This document shows positions 1 through 7,952 of a DNA stretch of 64,000 nucleotides, in pieces (the stretch's first letter is position 1; every line of letters starts with the position of its first letter). The position numbers and the translations under genes are program-made. The DNA comes from Paenibacillus ginsengarvi. Its GTDB lineage: Bacteria; Bacillota; Bacilli; Paenibacillales; NBRC-103111. Under the pieces are notes generated by a model, which saw only the letters and a program-made list of their open reading frames with translations, had not been told where the DNA came from and made no database searches. The stretch covers positions 1 to 64,000 of the forward strand of contig NZ_RBAH01000033.1 of NCBI RefSeq assembly GCF_003626695.1. The letters are read 5' to 3'.

Positions 1-1
1 C

Positions 2-73
2 TCGCCGGCGGAGTTCCGGGAGTGGATCGCCGCTGCGAAGCCAGACTTAACCCCCTTCCAAGTTGCGCTTTAA
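2..73 (+). CDS. 3' end of an upstream gene (partial)
   Basis: The first frame that makes sense at the left edge reads SPAEFREWIAAAKPDLTPFQ and three more residues to a TAA at 71-73. Only 23 codons are inside the window. The SPAEF-x-x-W pattern recalls the carboxy end of cytochrome-oxidase subunit II/cupredoxin-type proteins, but the piece is too short to assign. It is called because the composition is protein-like and the next 400 bases contain no gene. Confidence 0.35.
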   Translation, partial: SPAEFREWIAAAKPDLTPFQVAL

Positions 74-481
74 AGCCTGATTACGTGAGATTTCAAGTAA
101 GACTGCGAACGCTCTAGCTTGTGCAGGTTATTCTCCATAATTAGGGGGTAGGACCGGATCCGGTTTTGCCTGAGGAAATAGCGGAACTTCTTGTTCCTTT
201 ATAGGGGAAGTTGCGAGTGAAAATAGCGTTTAGCGGAAATATCGCTTCCGTTATACTTGCCCGTCCGTGTCCACAGCTTTTCTTCACTTTGTGGGGTTCA
301 GTCGCGGTCGCTCATCCTTGAATTAACTTCGATAGACGTTTTTCTTATCAAAATAAAGATTTACTTAAGAAATTTTTCATAAATCGTAGCATATTGTTTT
401 AACTTTTCTCCGGTATTGTTGTTCAGGTGACCGTAAACCAACGGAAAAAATGCAGCAACAACAAAAAACGGAGGTACAATC
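74..481. other. Intergenic region upstream of the ABC exporter
   Basis: About 400 AT-richer bases without a convincing gene. A short hairpin with T tail, ACCGGATCCGGTTTT near 153-167, could end the upstream gene. No good sigma-A promoter was found. The only clear signal is the ribosome-binding site ACGGAGGT just before the ATG at 482. The short frames here overlap each other and look random. Confidence 0.4.
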
Positions 482-1174
482 ATGATCGAAGTCCAGGGCG
501 TCAGCCATCAATTCGCCATCGGCAAAAAAGGGAAGGAACGCATCGTTCCGGTCCTTCAACATATCGATATGCGCGTCGAGGAAGGAGAGATGGTCGCGAT
601 CGTCGGCCGCAGCGGGTCGGGCAAATCGACGCTGCTTAACTTAATATCCGGCTACATTCGGCCCACGCAAGGGGATATTTCGGTAATGGGACGGACGGTG
701 ACAAAGCTGAGCGAAGGGGAATGGGCCGACTTCCGGCTTGCGAACTTCGGCTTCATGTTCCAAAGCTTTCAACTGATTCCAAGCATGACCGCATTCGAAA
801 ATATCGAGCTGCCGCTTGTGCTCCAAGGCGTTCGCATCGAAAAGCGGAAAAGACGGGTCAACGAGATGCTGGAGCGCGTAGGCTTGTCCGATTACGCTCA
901 GCATTACCCGAGTGAGCTGTCGGGCGGACAGCAGCAGCGCGTATCGGTGGCGCGGGCGCTGGTCCTGAGGCCGCCGATCGTACTGGCGGACGAACCGACA
1001 GGCAGTCTCGACAGCGAAAACGAGCGCGAGCTCCTGCGGCTGATCGGCGAGCTGAACCGCGAGCAGGGGATCACGTTTTTGATCATTACTCACGACGAGC
1101 AGGTGGCCGCCACGGCAAATCGCACGGTCACACTTCAGGACGGGCGTATCATTAAAAGCCCGGTCTGGGCATAA
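482..1174 (+). CDS. ABC transporter ATP-binding protein, MacB/LolD-like
   Basis: ATPase subunit of a MacB/LolD/FtsE-type ABC system, 230 residues, the normal length. Visible motifs are Walker A GRSGSGKST (residues 42-50), Q-loop around FQSFQ (about 93-97), signature LSGGQQQR (146-153), Walker B VLADEPTGSLD (167-177) and the H-loop histidine ITHD (about 202-205). The ATG is preceded by GGAGGT. It is followed 13 bases later by the permease, so the two form one operon. Families of this kind move peptides or lipoproteins or sense antibiotics; the substrate cannot be read from the sequence. Confidence 0.93.
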   Translation: MIEVQGVSHQFAIGKKGKERIVPVLQHIDMRVEEGEMVAIVGRSGSGKSTLLNLISGYIRPTQGDISVMGRTVTKLSEGEWADFRLANFGFMFQSFQLIPSMTAFENIELPLVLQGVRIEKRKRRVNEMLERVGLSDYAQHYPSELSGGQQQRVSVARALVLRPPIVLADEPTGSLDSENERELLRLIGELNREQGITFLIITHDEQVAATANRTVTLQDGRIIKSPVWA

Positions 1175-1187
1175 GGGAGGAACAACA

Positions 1188-2558
1188 GTGAAATTTTCGG
1201 ATCAAGTCCGGTTTGTACGGCAAAATATGAAAAAAAATAAAACGCGGTTGTTTATGACTGTGCTCGCAACCGCAATGGGATGTGCGTTTCTGATCGTGCT
1301 GGCGTCCGTCGGATTCGGGCTGCAAAAAAGCATCGTCGATAAAATGATCGGAGACCGGCTCGTCACCGCCATTGAAGTATGGGGGAAAGAGACGGGGGGC
1401 AAGATGAACAACGAACTGACCGACCAGGATATTCAGTATTTGCGCTCGGTGGAGCATATCAAGGCGGTCACCTACCGCAACTACATCCAGCAGGCGCTGC
1501 CGCGAACGGTCGATGGACAAGCGGTATCCGGAGGCGGCGCGATCGCGGTCGATTTCGACGCGGAGACGAAGGCTGGCTTCGCCTTAAGCAGCGGCCGATT
1601 GCCGCAGGCGGCTGATGAAGTCGTCATCGGCTACAATATCCGGGAGTCGCGGGACGAGCAGCCGGCTTCGGGAGCGGACAGCGCAGCCGACAAGTCCAAG
1701 CAGACGCAGCCGGCACGCGAGGCGAAGGATTGGATCGGTAAAACGATGCGGATGGACGTCATCCATTATGTGAACGGAGCCGAGCAGAAAACGCCGATAA
1801 CGGCGACGATTGTCGGCGTGACCGAGAAGCCTACGCGAGAATGGAAAACAGATAAGAATGTCTATATGGGCGAGCCGCTGCTTCAGAAGATCGAAGCGAT
1901 TACCGGTACGCAGTTCGGTATTGCCGAAAAACCGAGCGAAACGAAGGATGGCGAACCCGGAGATAAGCCGAAAAAGCCGGACGAGCCGAGGATTTATACC
2001 CAGGTTCAGGCGATCGCCGACGGAGCGCAGTATGTGAAAGCGATCGGCGAACAGATTCGCGCGGACGGATACATGAACCATTCGATCGCGAACGAGCTGG
2101 AGCAGGTCAACATGGTGTTTTTGATTATGAAGATCGGTCTTGTGTTCGTCGGGACGATCGCCGTTCTGATCGCTTCGATCGGTATTTTCAATACAATGAC
2201 GATGGCGGTGACCGAACGGGCCCAGGATATCGGCATCATGAAGGCGATCGGAGCGCATCCGGCAGCCATACGACGCATTTTCCTGCTCGAGAGCGGGCTG
2301 ATCGGCGTACTCGGGGCAGCTATAGGCATTATTGTCTCCTATGCGCTATCATTTGCGGTTAACGGCGCGCTGCCTCTCCTGATTCAGTCGTTTCTGGATG
2401 AAAAGGTGCCGGCCGACTTCCGCTTCTCGCTTATTCCGCCGCTGCTGGCCGTGCTTGCCGCAGTCATCTCGCTGGCCGTCGCCGTATTGTCCGGGTCCCG
2501 TCCCGCCAGACGAGCTACAAAGGTCGACGTATTGCGGGCCTTGCGCCGGGACGTTTAA
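1188..2558 (+). CDS. ABC transporter permease, MacB/FtsX family
   Basis: Membrane partner of the preceding ATPase, 456 residues. One amino-terminal membrane segment (about 20-45) is followed by a roughly 250-residue extracytoplasmic MacB-type periplasmic-core domain rich in charged residues, then three carboxy-terminal membrane segments (about 303-328, 355-385, 405-440), the typical FtsX arrangement. The loop before the third segment carries the usual ERAQDIGIMKAIGA coupling-helix pattern. GTG start with GGGAGG upstream. The extracytoplasmic domain holds a Lys/Pro/Glu-rich low-complexity stretch around residues 245-270. A terminator follows. Confidence 0.9.
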   Translation: MKFSDQVRFVRQNMKKNKTRLFMTVLATAMGCAFLIVLASVGFGLQKSIVDKMIGDRLVTAIEVWGKETGGKMNNELTDQDIQYLRSVEHIKAVTYRNYIQQALPRTVDGQAVSGGGAIAVDFDAETKAGFALSSGRLPQAADEVVIGYNIRESRDEQPASGADSAADKSKQTQPAREAKDWIGKTMRMDVIHYVNGAEQKTPITATIVGVTEKPTREWKTDKNVYMGEPLLQKIEAITGTQFGIAEKPSETKDGEPGDKPKKPDEPRIYTQVQAIADGAQYVKAIGEQIRADGYMNHSIANELEQVNMVFLIMKIGLVFVGTIAVLIASIGIFNTMTMAVTERAQDIGIMKAIGAHPAAIRRIFLLESGLIGVLGAAIGIIVSYALSFAVNGALPLLIQSFLDEKVPADFRFSLIPPLLAVLAAVISLAVAVLSGSRPARRATKVDVLRALRRDV

Positions 2559-2583
2559 GTGAAATTTAAAGATAGAGGCGAAG

Positions 2584-2612
2584 AGCATCTCGATAATTCG
2601 AGATGCTTTTTT
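2584..2612 (+). terminator. Rho-independent terminator after the ABC exporter
   Basis: Perfect 9-bp stem AGCATCTCG / CGAGATGCT with a short loop, followed by a run of T. It sits 25 bases past the permease stop. Confidence 0.85.
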
Positions 2613-2709
2613 CTTGTCATTGCGAAATACAGATCGTAAGAAATGTCAAAAACATCAACGCTGAAGATATGGGAATCGGATGGCCTCGCATGATACGATA
2701 CAGACAAAC

Positions 2710-2723
2710 GGGAAACGCTTTCA
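2710..2723 (+). promoter_or_regulatory. Candidate CcpA cre box
   Basis: GGGAAACGCTTTCA matches the cre core TGNAANCGNWNNCA at all fixed positions except the first T. It lies 64-77 bases upstream of the binding-protein start at 2787, where catabolite repression of sugar uptake would be expected. The match is by eye and could be chance. Confidence 0.45.
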
Positions 2724-2786
2724 GGATAGAAAGCGATGACCTGCACACTGTCGCTTTCTTTTATCGTTAAAAAGGGGGAACCAGAA

Positions 2787-4112
2787 ATGAACATGAAGCC
2801 AGGCAAACATCTGTCCGGCCTCGCAGCCGTCGCGCTGCTGACTTCGCTCATGGCCGCTTGCGGAGGAGGCGGGGGCAGCGCAGCAAAAACCGAGCCGCCA
2901 AAAACAGGGGCGGAGCCTGCTGCAAACAAGGAGCCGGTGGAAATCGTCTTTTATTCGCCGAACGCAGGGCGCACGCCGGAGCAGTTTATGAAGGAGAACG
3001 GTAATGCGATCAAGGAAAAGTTTCCGCACGTAACGGTAAAGTTCGTGCAGTATGCGAAAGGCACCGAAACCGCCGATCTGCTGGCGTCCGGACAGCCGCT
3101 CGACATCATCATTTCGTCAACCTCCACCATTAACGAATTGGTCGACTACAACCTGCAATACGATATTACAGAGCTGATCAAAAAGTATAAGTACGATCTG
3201 AACCGCCTGGAACCGTCCGCCGTGCAGTTTATGCAAGGCTTCGCGGGAGGAGGCATGTACGGATTGCCGATCCGCTCGAACACGTTCCTGCTGTTCTACA
3301 ACAAAAATTTGTTCGACAAGTTCGGCGTTTCTTATCCGAAGGAAGGCTCGACGTGGGATGACATCTACGAGCTGGCGAAAAAGATGACCCGGACGGAAGG
3401 TGGTACGCAGTATTTCGGCCTCGTTACCTCGTATTCGCATATGATTACGAACAATCAGCTGTCGATTCCGTCCTACGATACGAGAACGGATAAAGTCATG
3501 ATCGAAGACGATAAGTTCAAGGCGGTCGTTAACAACTTCGCGCGTTTTTATCAAATCGCCGATCAGAAATATGCGTCCGATCTGCTGACGAAACACGCGG
3601 ACCTGTTCAAGAAGGACCAGGCAGCGGCCATGTACGCCTACTATGGCAGTGAAATGATCGGTTATCCGGCCACGTTTGATTGGGACATTATTTCGATGCC
3701 GTATTTTAAAGAGGCTATGGGTGTAGCTCCCCAGCAATCGCCCGCTTATTTCAGCATCGCAAGCCTGAGCAAGCATAAGGAGCAGGCGTTTGAAATCATC
3801 TCTTATCTTACGTCCGACGAGTTCCAGACGAGGCAGTCGAAGGACGGCACGATGCCGACGCTGCTGGACAAAACGGTCCAGAGCTCGTTCGCCCAAACCC
3901 AGGCGGATTTTAAAGGCAAAAACATTAAAGCGTATTTCTCGGAAAAAACGGCGCCGATCTCGAACAAGGACAAATATAACAATATTGCCGCCGGCAAAGC
4001 GAGCACGGCATTCCAGGAAATCGTCACCGGCAAGAAGGACACGAACACGGCGCTAAGAGATGCAGCGGAAGCGGCGCGAAAAGCGGTCGACGCGGAGAAA
4101 GCGAAAAAATAA
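2787..4112 (+). CDS. Sugar ABC transporter substrate-binding lipoprotein (orphan)
   Basis: Extracellular solute-binding protein family 1, 441 residues from the ATG at 2787, which has AAAGGGGG in front; the frame is open 17 codons further upstream but without a ribosome site. A lipoprotein signal peptide ends at LMAAC, so the protein would be anchored outside the membrane. The core shows the usual GLPIRSNTFLLFYNKNLFDKFG and W-D-D-I-YELAKKMT patterns. No permease or ATPase is adjacent; an AraC regulator and a sulfatase follow. It resembles the orphan binding protein at 7953 (shared NK-LFDKFG, YPK-G-TWDE and AKKMTR blocks), so the two are probably paralogues. The ligand is unknown. Confidence 0.88.
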   Translation: MNMKPGKHLSGLAAVALLTSLMAACGGGGGSAAKTEPPKTGAEPAANKEPVEIVFYSPNAGRTPEQFMKENGNAIKEKFPHVTVKFVQYAKGTETADLLASGQPLDIIISSTSTINELVDYNLQYDITELIKKYKYDLNRLEPSAVQFMQGFAGGGMYGLPIRSNTFLLFYNKNLFDKFGVSYPKEGSTWDDIYELAKKMTRTEGGTQYFGLVTSYSHMITNNQLSIPSYDTRTDKVMIEDDKFKAVVNNFARFYQIADQKYASDLLTKHADLFKKDQAAAMYAYYGSEMIGYPATFDWDIISMPYFKEAMGVAPQQSPAYFSIASLSKHKEQAFEIISYLTSDEFQTRQSKDGTMPTLLDKTVQSSFAQTQADFKGKNIKAYFSEKTAPISNKDKYNNIAAGKASTAFQEIVTGKKDTNTALRDAAEAARKAVDAEKAKK

Positions 4113-4113
4113 A

Positions 4114-4133
4114 GCCGGCAAGCGGCTGCCGGC
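4114..4133. terminator. Short GC-rich hairpin between convergent genes
   Basis: GCCGGC-N8-GCCGGC directly after the binding-protein stop, with only a weak T tail. It sits between two convergent genes and may act as a weak bidirectional terminator or a 3' stabiliser. Confidence 0.4.
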
Positions 4134-4135
4134 GT

Positions 4136-5044
4136 TTATAAGGAATTGGCGGAAGTGGCGGCGTTACGGAACTGGAGAGGGCTCATGCCCTCCGACTGGC
4201 TGAAGTAGCGGCTGAGCTGGCTTTGTTCGCCGTAGCCGATCATTTCCGCAATTTCTTTGACGCTGCTGGTCGAGTGCGCCAGCATTTCTTTGGCCAGCTG
4301 CAGCCTTACTTGCCGGACGTATTCGAGCGGGGACAATCCGAGCGTCTTCACGAACAGATGGCTCAGATGGCTTGGGCTTAAGTGAGCATGGTCCGCCATT
4401 TCACGCAGCCGCACGGGCTTGTCGATATGATGCCGCACATAATCGCAAACTTTCATTACACGGTGGTCAAAGCGAAGCGGCTCGTCGGGCAAATGGCTCC
4501 GCATGATCGTCAGAAGCTGCTTCAGCCAGCCGTACAGAACGCCCTGCAGGCCGAGAAACGACAGCGAAATGTCGGTATGAATGATATGGGTATGACTCGC
4601 TGCCGGTGAAAGGCCGGGCATTTTGGACGTAATCAGCTCCCCGAGCGTGTCGAACGAGCGTACCGCTTCCAGCCAGACGGAGGTGAACGACTCAAGCTGG
4701 GGGCTGTCCGACAGGCTGGTCGACAGCGGCAGATCGTAGAGGGTTGCCAGATCGAGATTGCCGATCTTCAGATCGACGCACAGCGACAAATAGCGGATGC
4801 TCTCGTTCTCGCCGCGATTCAGGCCGATCAGCGTGTTGGGCGGGAACACCAGCAAATCTCCGGGCTTCGCAACCAGCTCGCGATCCAGCGCGTGGAGCTT
4901 CCAAGACCCTTCGTATACAAGCCAGAAAATCGTATGCGGGTACTGCATGTCCGACGTATACGTATGGGGCTTGTACATGCTGCGGGCCCAGCGGACTTTG
5001 AACTGCAAGTAATCGACATAAAACGATTCGTTCAAAATGAACAT
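4136..5044 (-). CDS. AraC-family transcriptional regulator with cupin-like sensor
   Basis: About 302 residues. The amino-terminal half (about 1-170) resembles the AraC cupin sugar-sensing domain (PGDLLVFPPNTLIGLNRG). The carboxy-terminal 100 residues are the double HTH (REMADHAHLSPSHLSHLFVK, then IAEMIGYGEQSQLSRYFSQ). The frame has two ATGs; the second, at 5044, is preferred because AAGGAG lies 8 bases before it but abuts the first. The gene is divergent from the sulfatase at 5180 with 135 bases between, so it probably controls that gene and perhaps the binding protein on its other side. Confidence 0.88.
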   Translation of the reverse strand: MFILNESFYVDYLQFKVRWARSMYKPHTYTSDMQYPHTIFWLVYEGSWKLHALDRELVAKPGDLLVFPPNTLIGLNRGENESIRYLSLCVDLKIGNLDLATLYDLPLSTSLSDSPQLESFTSVWLEAVRSFDTLGELITSKMPGLSPAASHTHIIHTDISLSFLGLQGVLYGWLKQLLTIMRSHLPDEPLRFDHRVMKVCDYVRHHIDKPVRLREMADHAHLSPSHLSHLFVKTLGLSPLEYVRQVRLQLAKEMLAHSTSSVKEIAEMIGYGEQSQLSRYFSQSEGMSPLQFRNAATSANSL

Positions 5045-5179
5045 CGCCATTCTCCTTAGCCGCGCGGAAGTGCGGAAGAAATGTCAAAAACGAAAGCATG
5101 GCTGGACTTATCTTGCATTTACTGTACCACAAATAGAGCCGCATACCTATAAAGATTCAGCGGATAGGAGAGAAACGGT

Positions 5180-6661
5180 ATGAAGAAGCCGAACATACTA
5201 CTCATTATGACGGACCAGCAGCGCTGGGATACGCTCGGATGCAGCGGGAATCCGGTCATCGAGACACCTGTGCTCGATGCGCTGGCTGCCGAAGGCACCT
5301 TGTTCACGAGTGCGTACTCGGGAACGCCCTCCTGCATTCCGGCGCGGGCGTCGCTGCTGACCGGGATGGACCCGTGGAACACCGGCATCCTTTATTCGTC
5401 GGGAGGCGGCATCGCAAGCGGTATGGGCGGGGGATTCGAATATACGCTTCCGGGCGAGCTGGCCAAGGCGGGTTATCATACGCAGGGCGTCGGTAAAATG
5501 CACTACGAGCCGCAGCGGGCGCTTAACGGGTTTCATCGCACGGTGCTGGACGAATCGGGACGCGTAGGCGATCCTTCGTTCGTCTCCGATTACCGGAAAT
5601 GGTTCGAGGATCGCAAAACCGGAGATTATGGCTATATCGATCACGGCATTACGTGGAACTCCTGGATGGCGAGGCCTTACCACGCTCCCGAATATATGCA
5701 CCCGACCAATTGGACGGTGAACGAATCGATCCGTTTTCTGCGCGAGCGGGACCCGGAGAAGCCGTTTTTTCTGAAAACGTCGTTTGCCCGGCCGCATTCC
5801 CCTTACGATGCGGTTCCGTACTATTTTGATTTGTATATGCGCAAAAGCTTGCCGGAGCCCTACCTCGGCGACTGGTGCGGCGAGCATGACGTTGCGACCT
5901 CGGGCACGGAAGCGTGGCGGGGGAGACGGAGCGCCGAAGAGATTCACCGGGCGCGAGCGGGCTACTATGGAAATATTAACCATATCGATCATCAGATCGG
6001 CAGATTGTTTTACGAGATGCGGAATATGGGGCTGTACGACAACACGCTCATTATTTTTACCTCGGATCACGGCGACATGCTCGGGGATCATCATTTATGG
6101 CGCAAAACGTACGGCTACGAAGGCTCCGCCCATATTCCGCTGATCGTCCGTCTGCCCAAGCAGATGGAGAGCGGAAGCGATAGGCACAAGGTCGATCGCG
6201 TTGTTGGTTTGCAGGATCTGATGCCGACGATTCTCGAGGCAGCCGGGCTTCGCATTCCGGAGACGGTGGACGGCCAAAGCATGCTTCCTCTTATTCGCGA
6301 TGAACAAGTGCAGTGGCGTCCCTATTTTCATGGCGAGCATGGCGTCTGCTATTCGGAGCTTCAGGAAATGCACTATTTGACGGACGGCAAATGGAAGTAT
6401 ATATGGCTTGCGAGACAAGGGACGGAGCAGTTGTTCGACTTGACAGCCGACCCAGGCGAATGTCGCGATCTCGCGAACTCTCCCGAGCATCGCGAACAAT
6501 TGCTGCTATGGCGCAGCAGAGCCGTTGCCGTGCTGCAAACGAGAAAAGCGGGGCTGACGGAAGGGGAGACACTGGTTTGTCAGGCGGGGAAGCCGCGTAT
6601 CGTGCCGCCGAAATTCACCGAACGCATGGAACGATGGAGTCGGTTGCGAGCCGGACTTTGA
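5180..6661 (+). CDS. Type I sulfatase (Cys-type), sugar-sulfate hydrolase candidate
   Basis: Alkaline-phosphatase-fold sulfatase, 493 residues. It shows the amino-terminal metal motif NILLIMTDQQR, the maturation motif C-I-P-A-R at residues 52-56 whose Cys would become formylglycine, and the carboxy-terminal metal site FTSDHGDMLGDH (about 291-302). The start has GGAGAG in front. There is no signal peptide, so it should act in the cytoplasm on imported sulfated sugars or oligosaccharides. Cys-type sulfatases need a maturase, and none is in the window. It is divergent from an AraC regulator and ends in a strong terminator. A second sulfatase lies at 49395. Confidence 0.92.
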   Translation: MKKPNILLIMTDQQRWDTLGCSGNPVIETPVLDALAAEGTLFTSAYSGTPSCIPARASLLTGMDPWNTGILYSSGGGIASGMGGGFEYTLPGELAKAGYHTQGVGKMHYEPQRALNGFHRTVLDESGRVGDPSFVSDYRKWFEDRKTGDYGYIDHGITWNSWMARPYHAPEYMHPTNWTVNESIRFLRERDPEKPFFLKTSFARPHSPYDAVPYYFDLYMRKSLPEPYLGDWCGEHDVATSGTEAWRGRRSAEEIHRARAGYYGNINHIDHQIGRLFYEMRNMGLYDNTLIIFTSDHGDMLGDHHLWRKTYGYEGSAHIPLIVRLPKQMESGSDRHKVDRVVGLQDLMPTILEAAGLRIPETVDGQSMLPLIRDEQVQWRPYFHGEHGVCYSELQEMHYLTDGKWKYIWLARQGTEQLFDLTADPGECRDLANSPEHREQLLLWRSRAVAVLQTRKAGLTEGETLVCQAGKPRIVPPKFTERMERWSRLRAGL

Positions 6662-6686
6662 ACGATGGATCGAAATTTTACACAGG

Positions 6687-6715
6687 CATCCGCGATATTT
6701 CGCGGATGTTTTTTT
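6687..6715 (+). terminator. Rho-independent terminator after the sulfatase
   Basis: CATCCGCG / CGCGGATG stem with a 6-base loop and seven T, 25 bases past the sulfatase stop. Its T run overlaps the -35 region of the next gene. Confidence 0.88.
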
Positions 6716-6742
6716 GTAATACGAGAGAAAATATGGTATGAT
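6714..6742 (+). promoter_or_regulatory. Sigma-A-type promoter with downstream inverted repeat
   Basis: TTGTAA (6714-6719), 17 bases, TATGAT (6737-6742). Just downstream, between the promoter and the start codon, lies the inverted repeat TTGTTCC-N8-GGAACAA (6755-6776), a candidate operator for the AraC protein encoded next. Confidence 0.55.
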
Positions 6743-6797
6743 CACAGAGAACGTTTGTTCCTGTCCTCTGGAACAATAGATGAAGGTGGTGCATGAA

Positions 6798-7592
6798 GTG
6801 ACCGACCGGTATATCGAGATTGATGAAGCGATCGCTTATATTCATCGGAATATCGACGACGCGATCGAACTATCCGGCCTGGCCAAATATGTGGGGTATA
6901 GCCCGTACCATTTCGCCCGCATCTTCAAAGAGAGAATCGGCCTTCCGCCCTTATACTACGTCTCCGCTTACCGGTTACAACGGGCGAAAGAGCTGCTGCT
7001 GAATACGAATTTGAGCGTCCGCGATATTGGGCTGGAGATCGGCCAGCAAAGCCTAGGAACCTTTACATCGCGCTTTACCGAACGCGTCGGCGTTACGCCG
7101 TCGCAATTCCGGAATTCGATGAAGATGACCGGAAGCCAGCTGCATATGCTTCGGAATTTGACCGACTGGCGCGACCGGGAGGTATCGCATCTGCATGGCC
7201 GCGTAGAAGGGACGATCCAATCGGTCGTTCCGTTCGAGGGAGTTATTCTGATCGGGCTGTTTGCGAAGCCGATCCCCGAAGGACTGCCGCTGCACGGTAC
7301 GCTGCTCTCCTCGGTAGGCAGCTTCGTCTTTACGGGCGTTAAGCCCGGAACGTATTACTTAATGGCGACTTCGGTAGAGTGGGGGGCCAGCGCGATTGAT
7401 GTTTTGCTGCCCCGCGCGACGCTGCGCACCCGTTCCAGGGAGCCGATCGTCGTGAAGCCGAACACGCCGGTTCCTCCCTGTCACGCTGTTCTGCACCTGC
7501 CGCATCCCGACGATCCCCCGATCCTGATTTCATTACCGCTGCTTATGAATCGATTTATAGGCCGAGTTGCCGGTCACGAGAACACCAGATAA
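6798..7592 (+). CDS. AraC-type regulator with amino-terminal HTH and a carboxy-terminal beta-sandwich domain
   Basis: About 264 residues. The preferred start is the GTG at 6798, with AAGGTGG 8 bases upstream; an ATG at 6780 is in frame but has no ribosome site. The AraC double HTH is at the amino end (EAIAYIHRNIDDAIELSGLA ... YSPYHFARIFKERIG ... VTPSQFRNS, about 8-105). The remaining 150 residues (GRVEGTIQSVVPFEGVILIG ... FTGVKPGTYYLMA) look like a carboxypeptidase-regulatory/transthyretin-like beta-sandwich. This reverses the usual AraC order. It lies between the sulfatase and an orphan binding-protein gene. Its target is not shown by the sequence, and the tail-domain call is by pattern only. 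Confidence 0.8.
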   Translation: MTDRYIEIDEAIAYIHRNIDDAIELSGLAKYVGYSPYHFARIFKERIGLPPLYYVSAYRLQRAKELLLNTNLSVRDIGLEIGQQSLGTFTSRFTERVGVTPSQFRNSMKMTGSQLHMLRNLTDWRDREVSHLHGRVEGTIQSVVPFEGVILIGLFAKPIPEGLPLHGTLLSSVGSFVFTGVKPGTYYLMATSVEWGASAIDVLLPRATLRTRSREPIVVKPNTPVPPCHAVLHLPHPDDPPILISLPLLMNRFIGRVAGHENTR

Positions 7593-7615
7593 GTATGACG
7601 GTGTTCTTTTTTTTT
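7580..7615 (+). terminator. Rho-independent terminator overlapping the end of the AraC gene
   Basis: GAACACC / GGTGTTC stem followed by nine T. The left arm is inside the last codons of the AraC gene. Confidence 0.85.
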
Positions 7616-7655
7616 GTCCCATTTTATCTTTATTTTGTCTTTAAATCAAAGCGGA

Positions 7656-7685
7656 TTGACATATGCAGGGGTCGTCGTACATAAT
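7656..7685 (+). promoter_or_regulatory. Possible promoter for the binding-protein gene
   Basis: Perfect -35 TTGACA (7656-7661), 18 bases, CATAAT (7680-7685). About 270 bases upstream of the ATG at 7953, so it would make a long leader. A second candidate, TTGTTT-18-TATGTA (7770-7799), overlaps the first cre box. Confidence 0.45.
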
Positions 7686-7794
7686 TTAGTAAACCAGATG
7701 TAAATTAATTGAGTTAAGGAATTCAAACATTCTGAACTGGTTTGTCGATAGTGAGTATACAAACTAGAATTGTTTTGTAATTTTAACACCTCTT

Positions 7795-7811
7795 ATGTAA
7801 GCGCTTATATA
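7795..7811 (+). promoter_or_regulatory. Candidate CcpA cre box 1
   Basis: ATGTAAGCGCTTATATA matches the consensus WTGNAARCGNWWWCAWW at every position but one (T for C). It overlaps the -10 of the nearer promoter candidate, which would allow direct repression. Confidence 0.6.
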
Positions 7812-7870
7812 TGGCGTGAAGGGAACCAGAGTAGGAGAATGTAGTGTCGAATGTATGGGTGCATGTAGAA

Positions 7871-7887
7871 AAGAAAGCGATTACATA
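7871..7887 (+). promoter_or_regulatory. Candidate CcpA cre box 2
   Basis: AAGAAAGCGATTACATA matches the same consensus with a single mismatch (A for T at position 2). It is 76 bases downstream of box 1 and 66 bases before the start codon. Two boxes on one leader suggest cooperative repression or a roadblock. Confidence 0.58.
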
Positions 7888-7952
7888 AGGCGCTTCTGCC
7901 AATTGGCGGCAGCTTTATGGCATACAATTTTCAGAAGGGGGACTTGTGCGCG

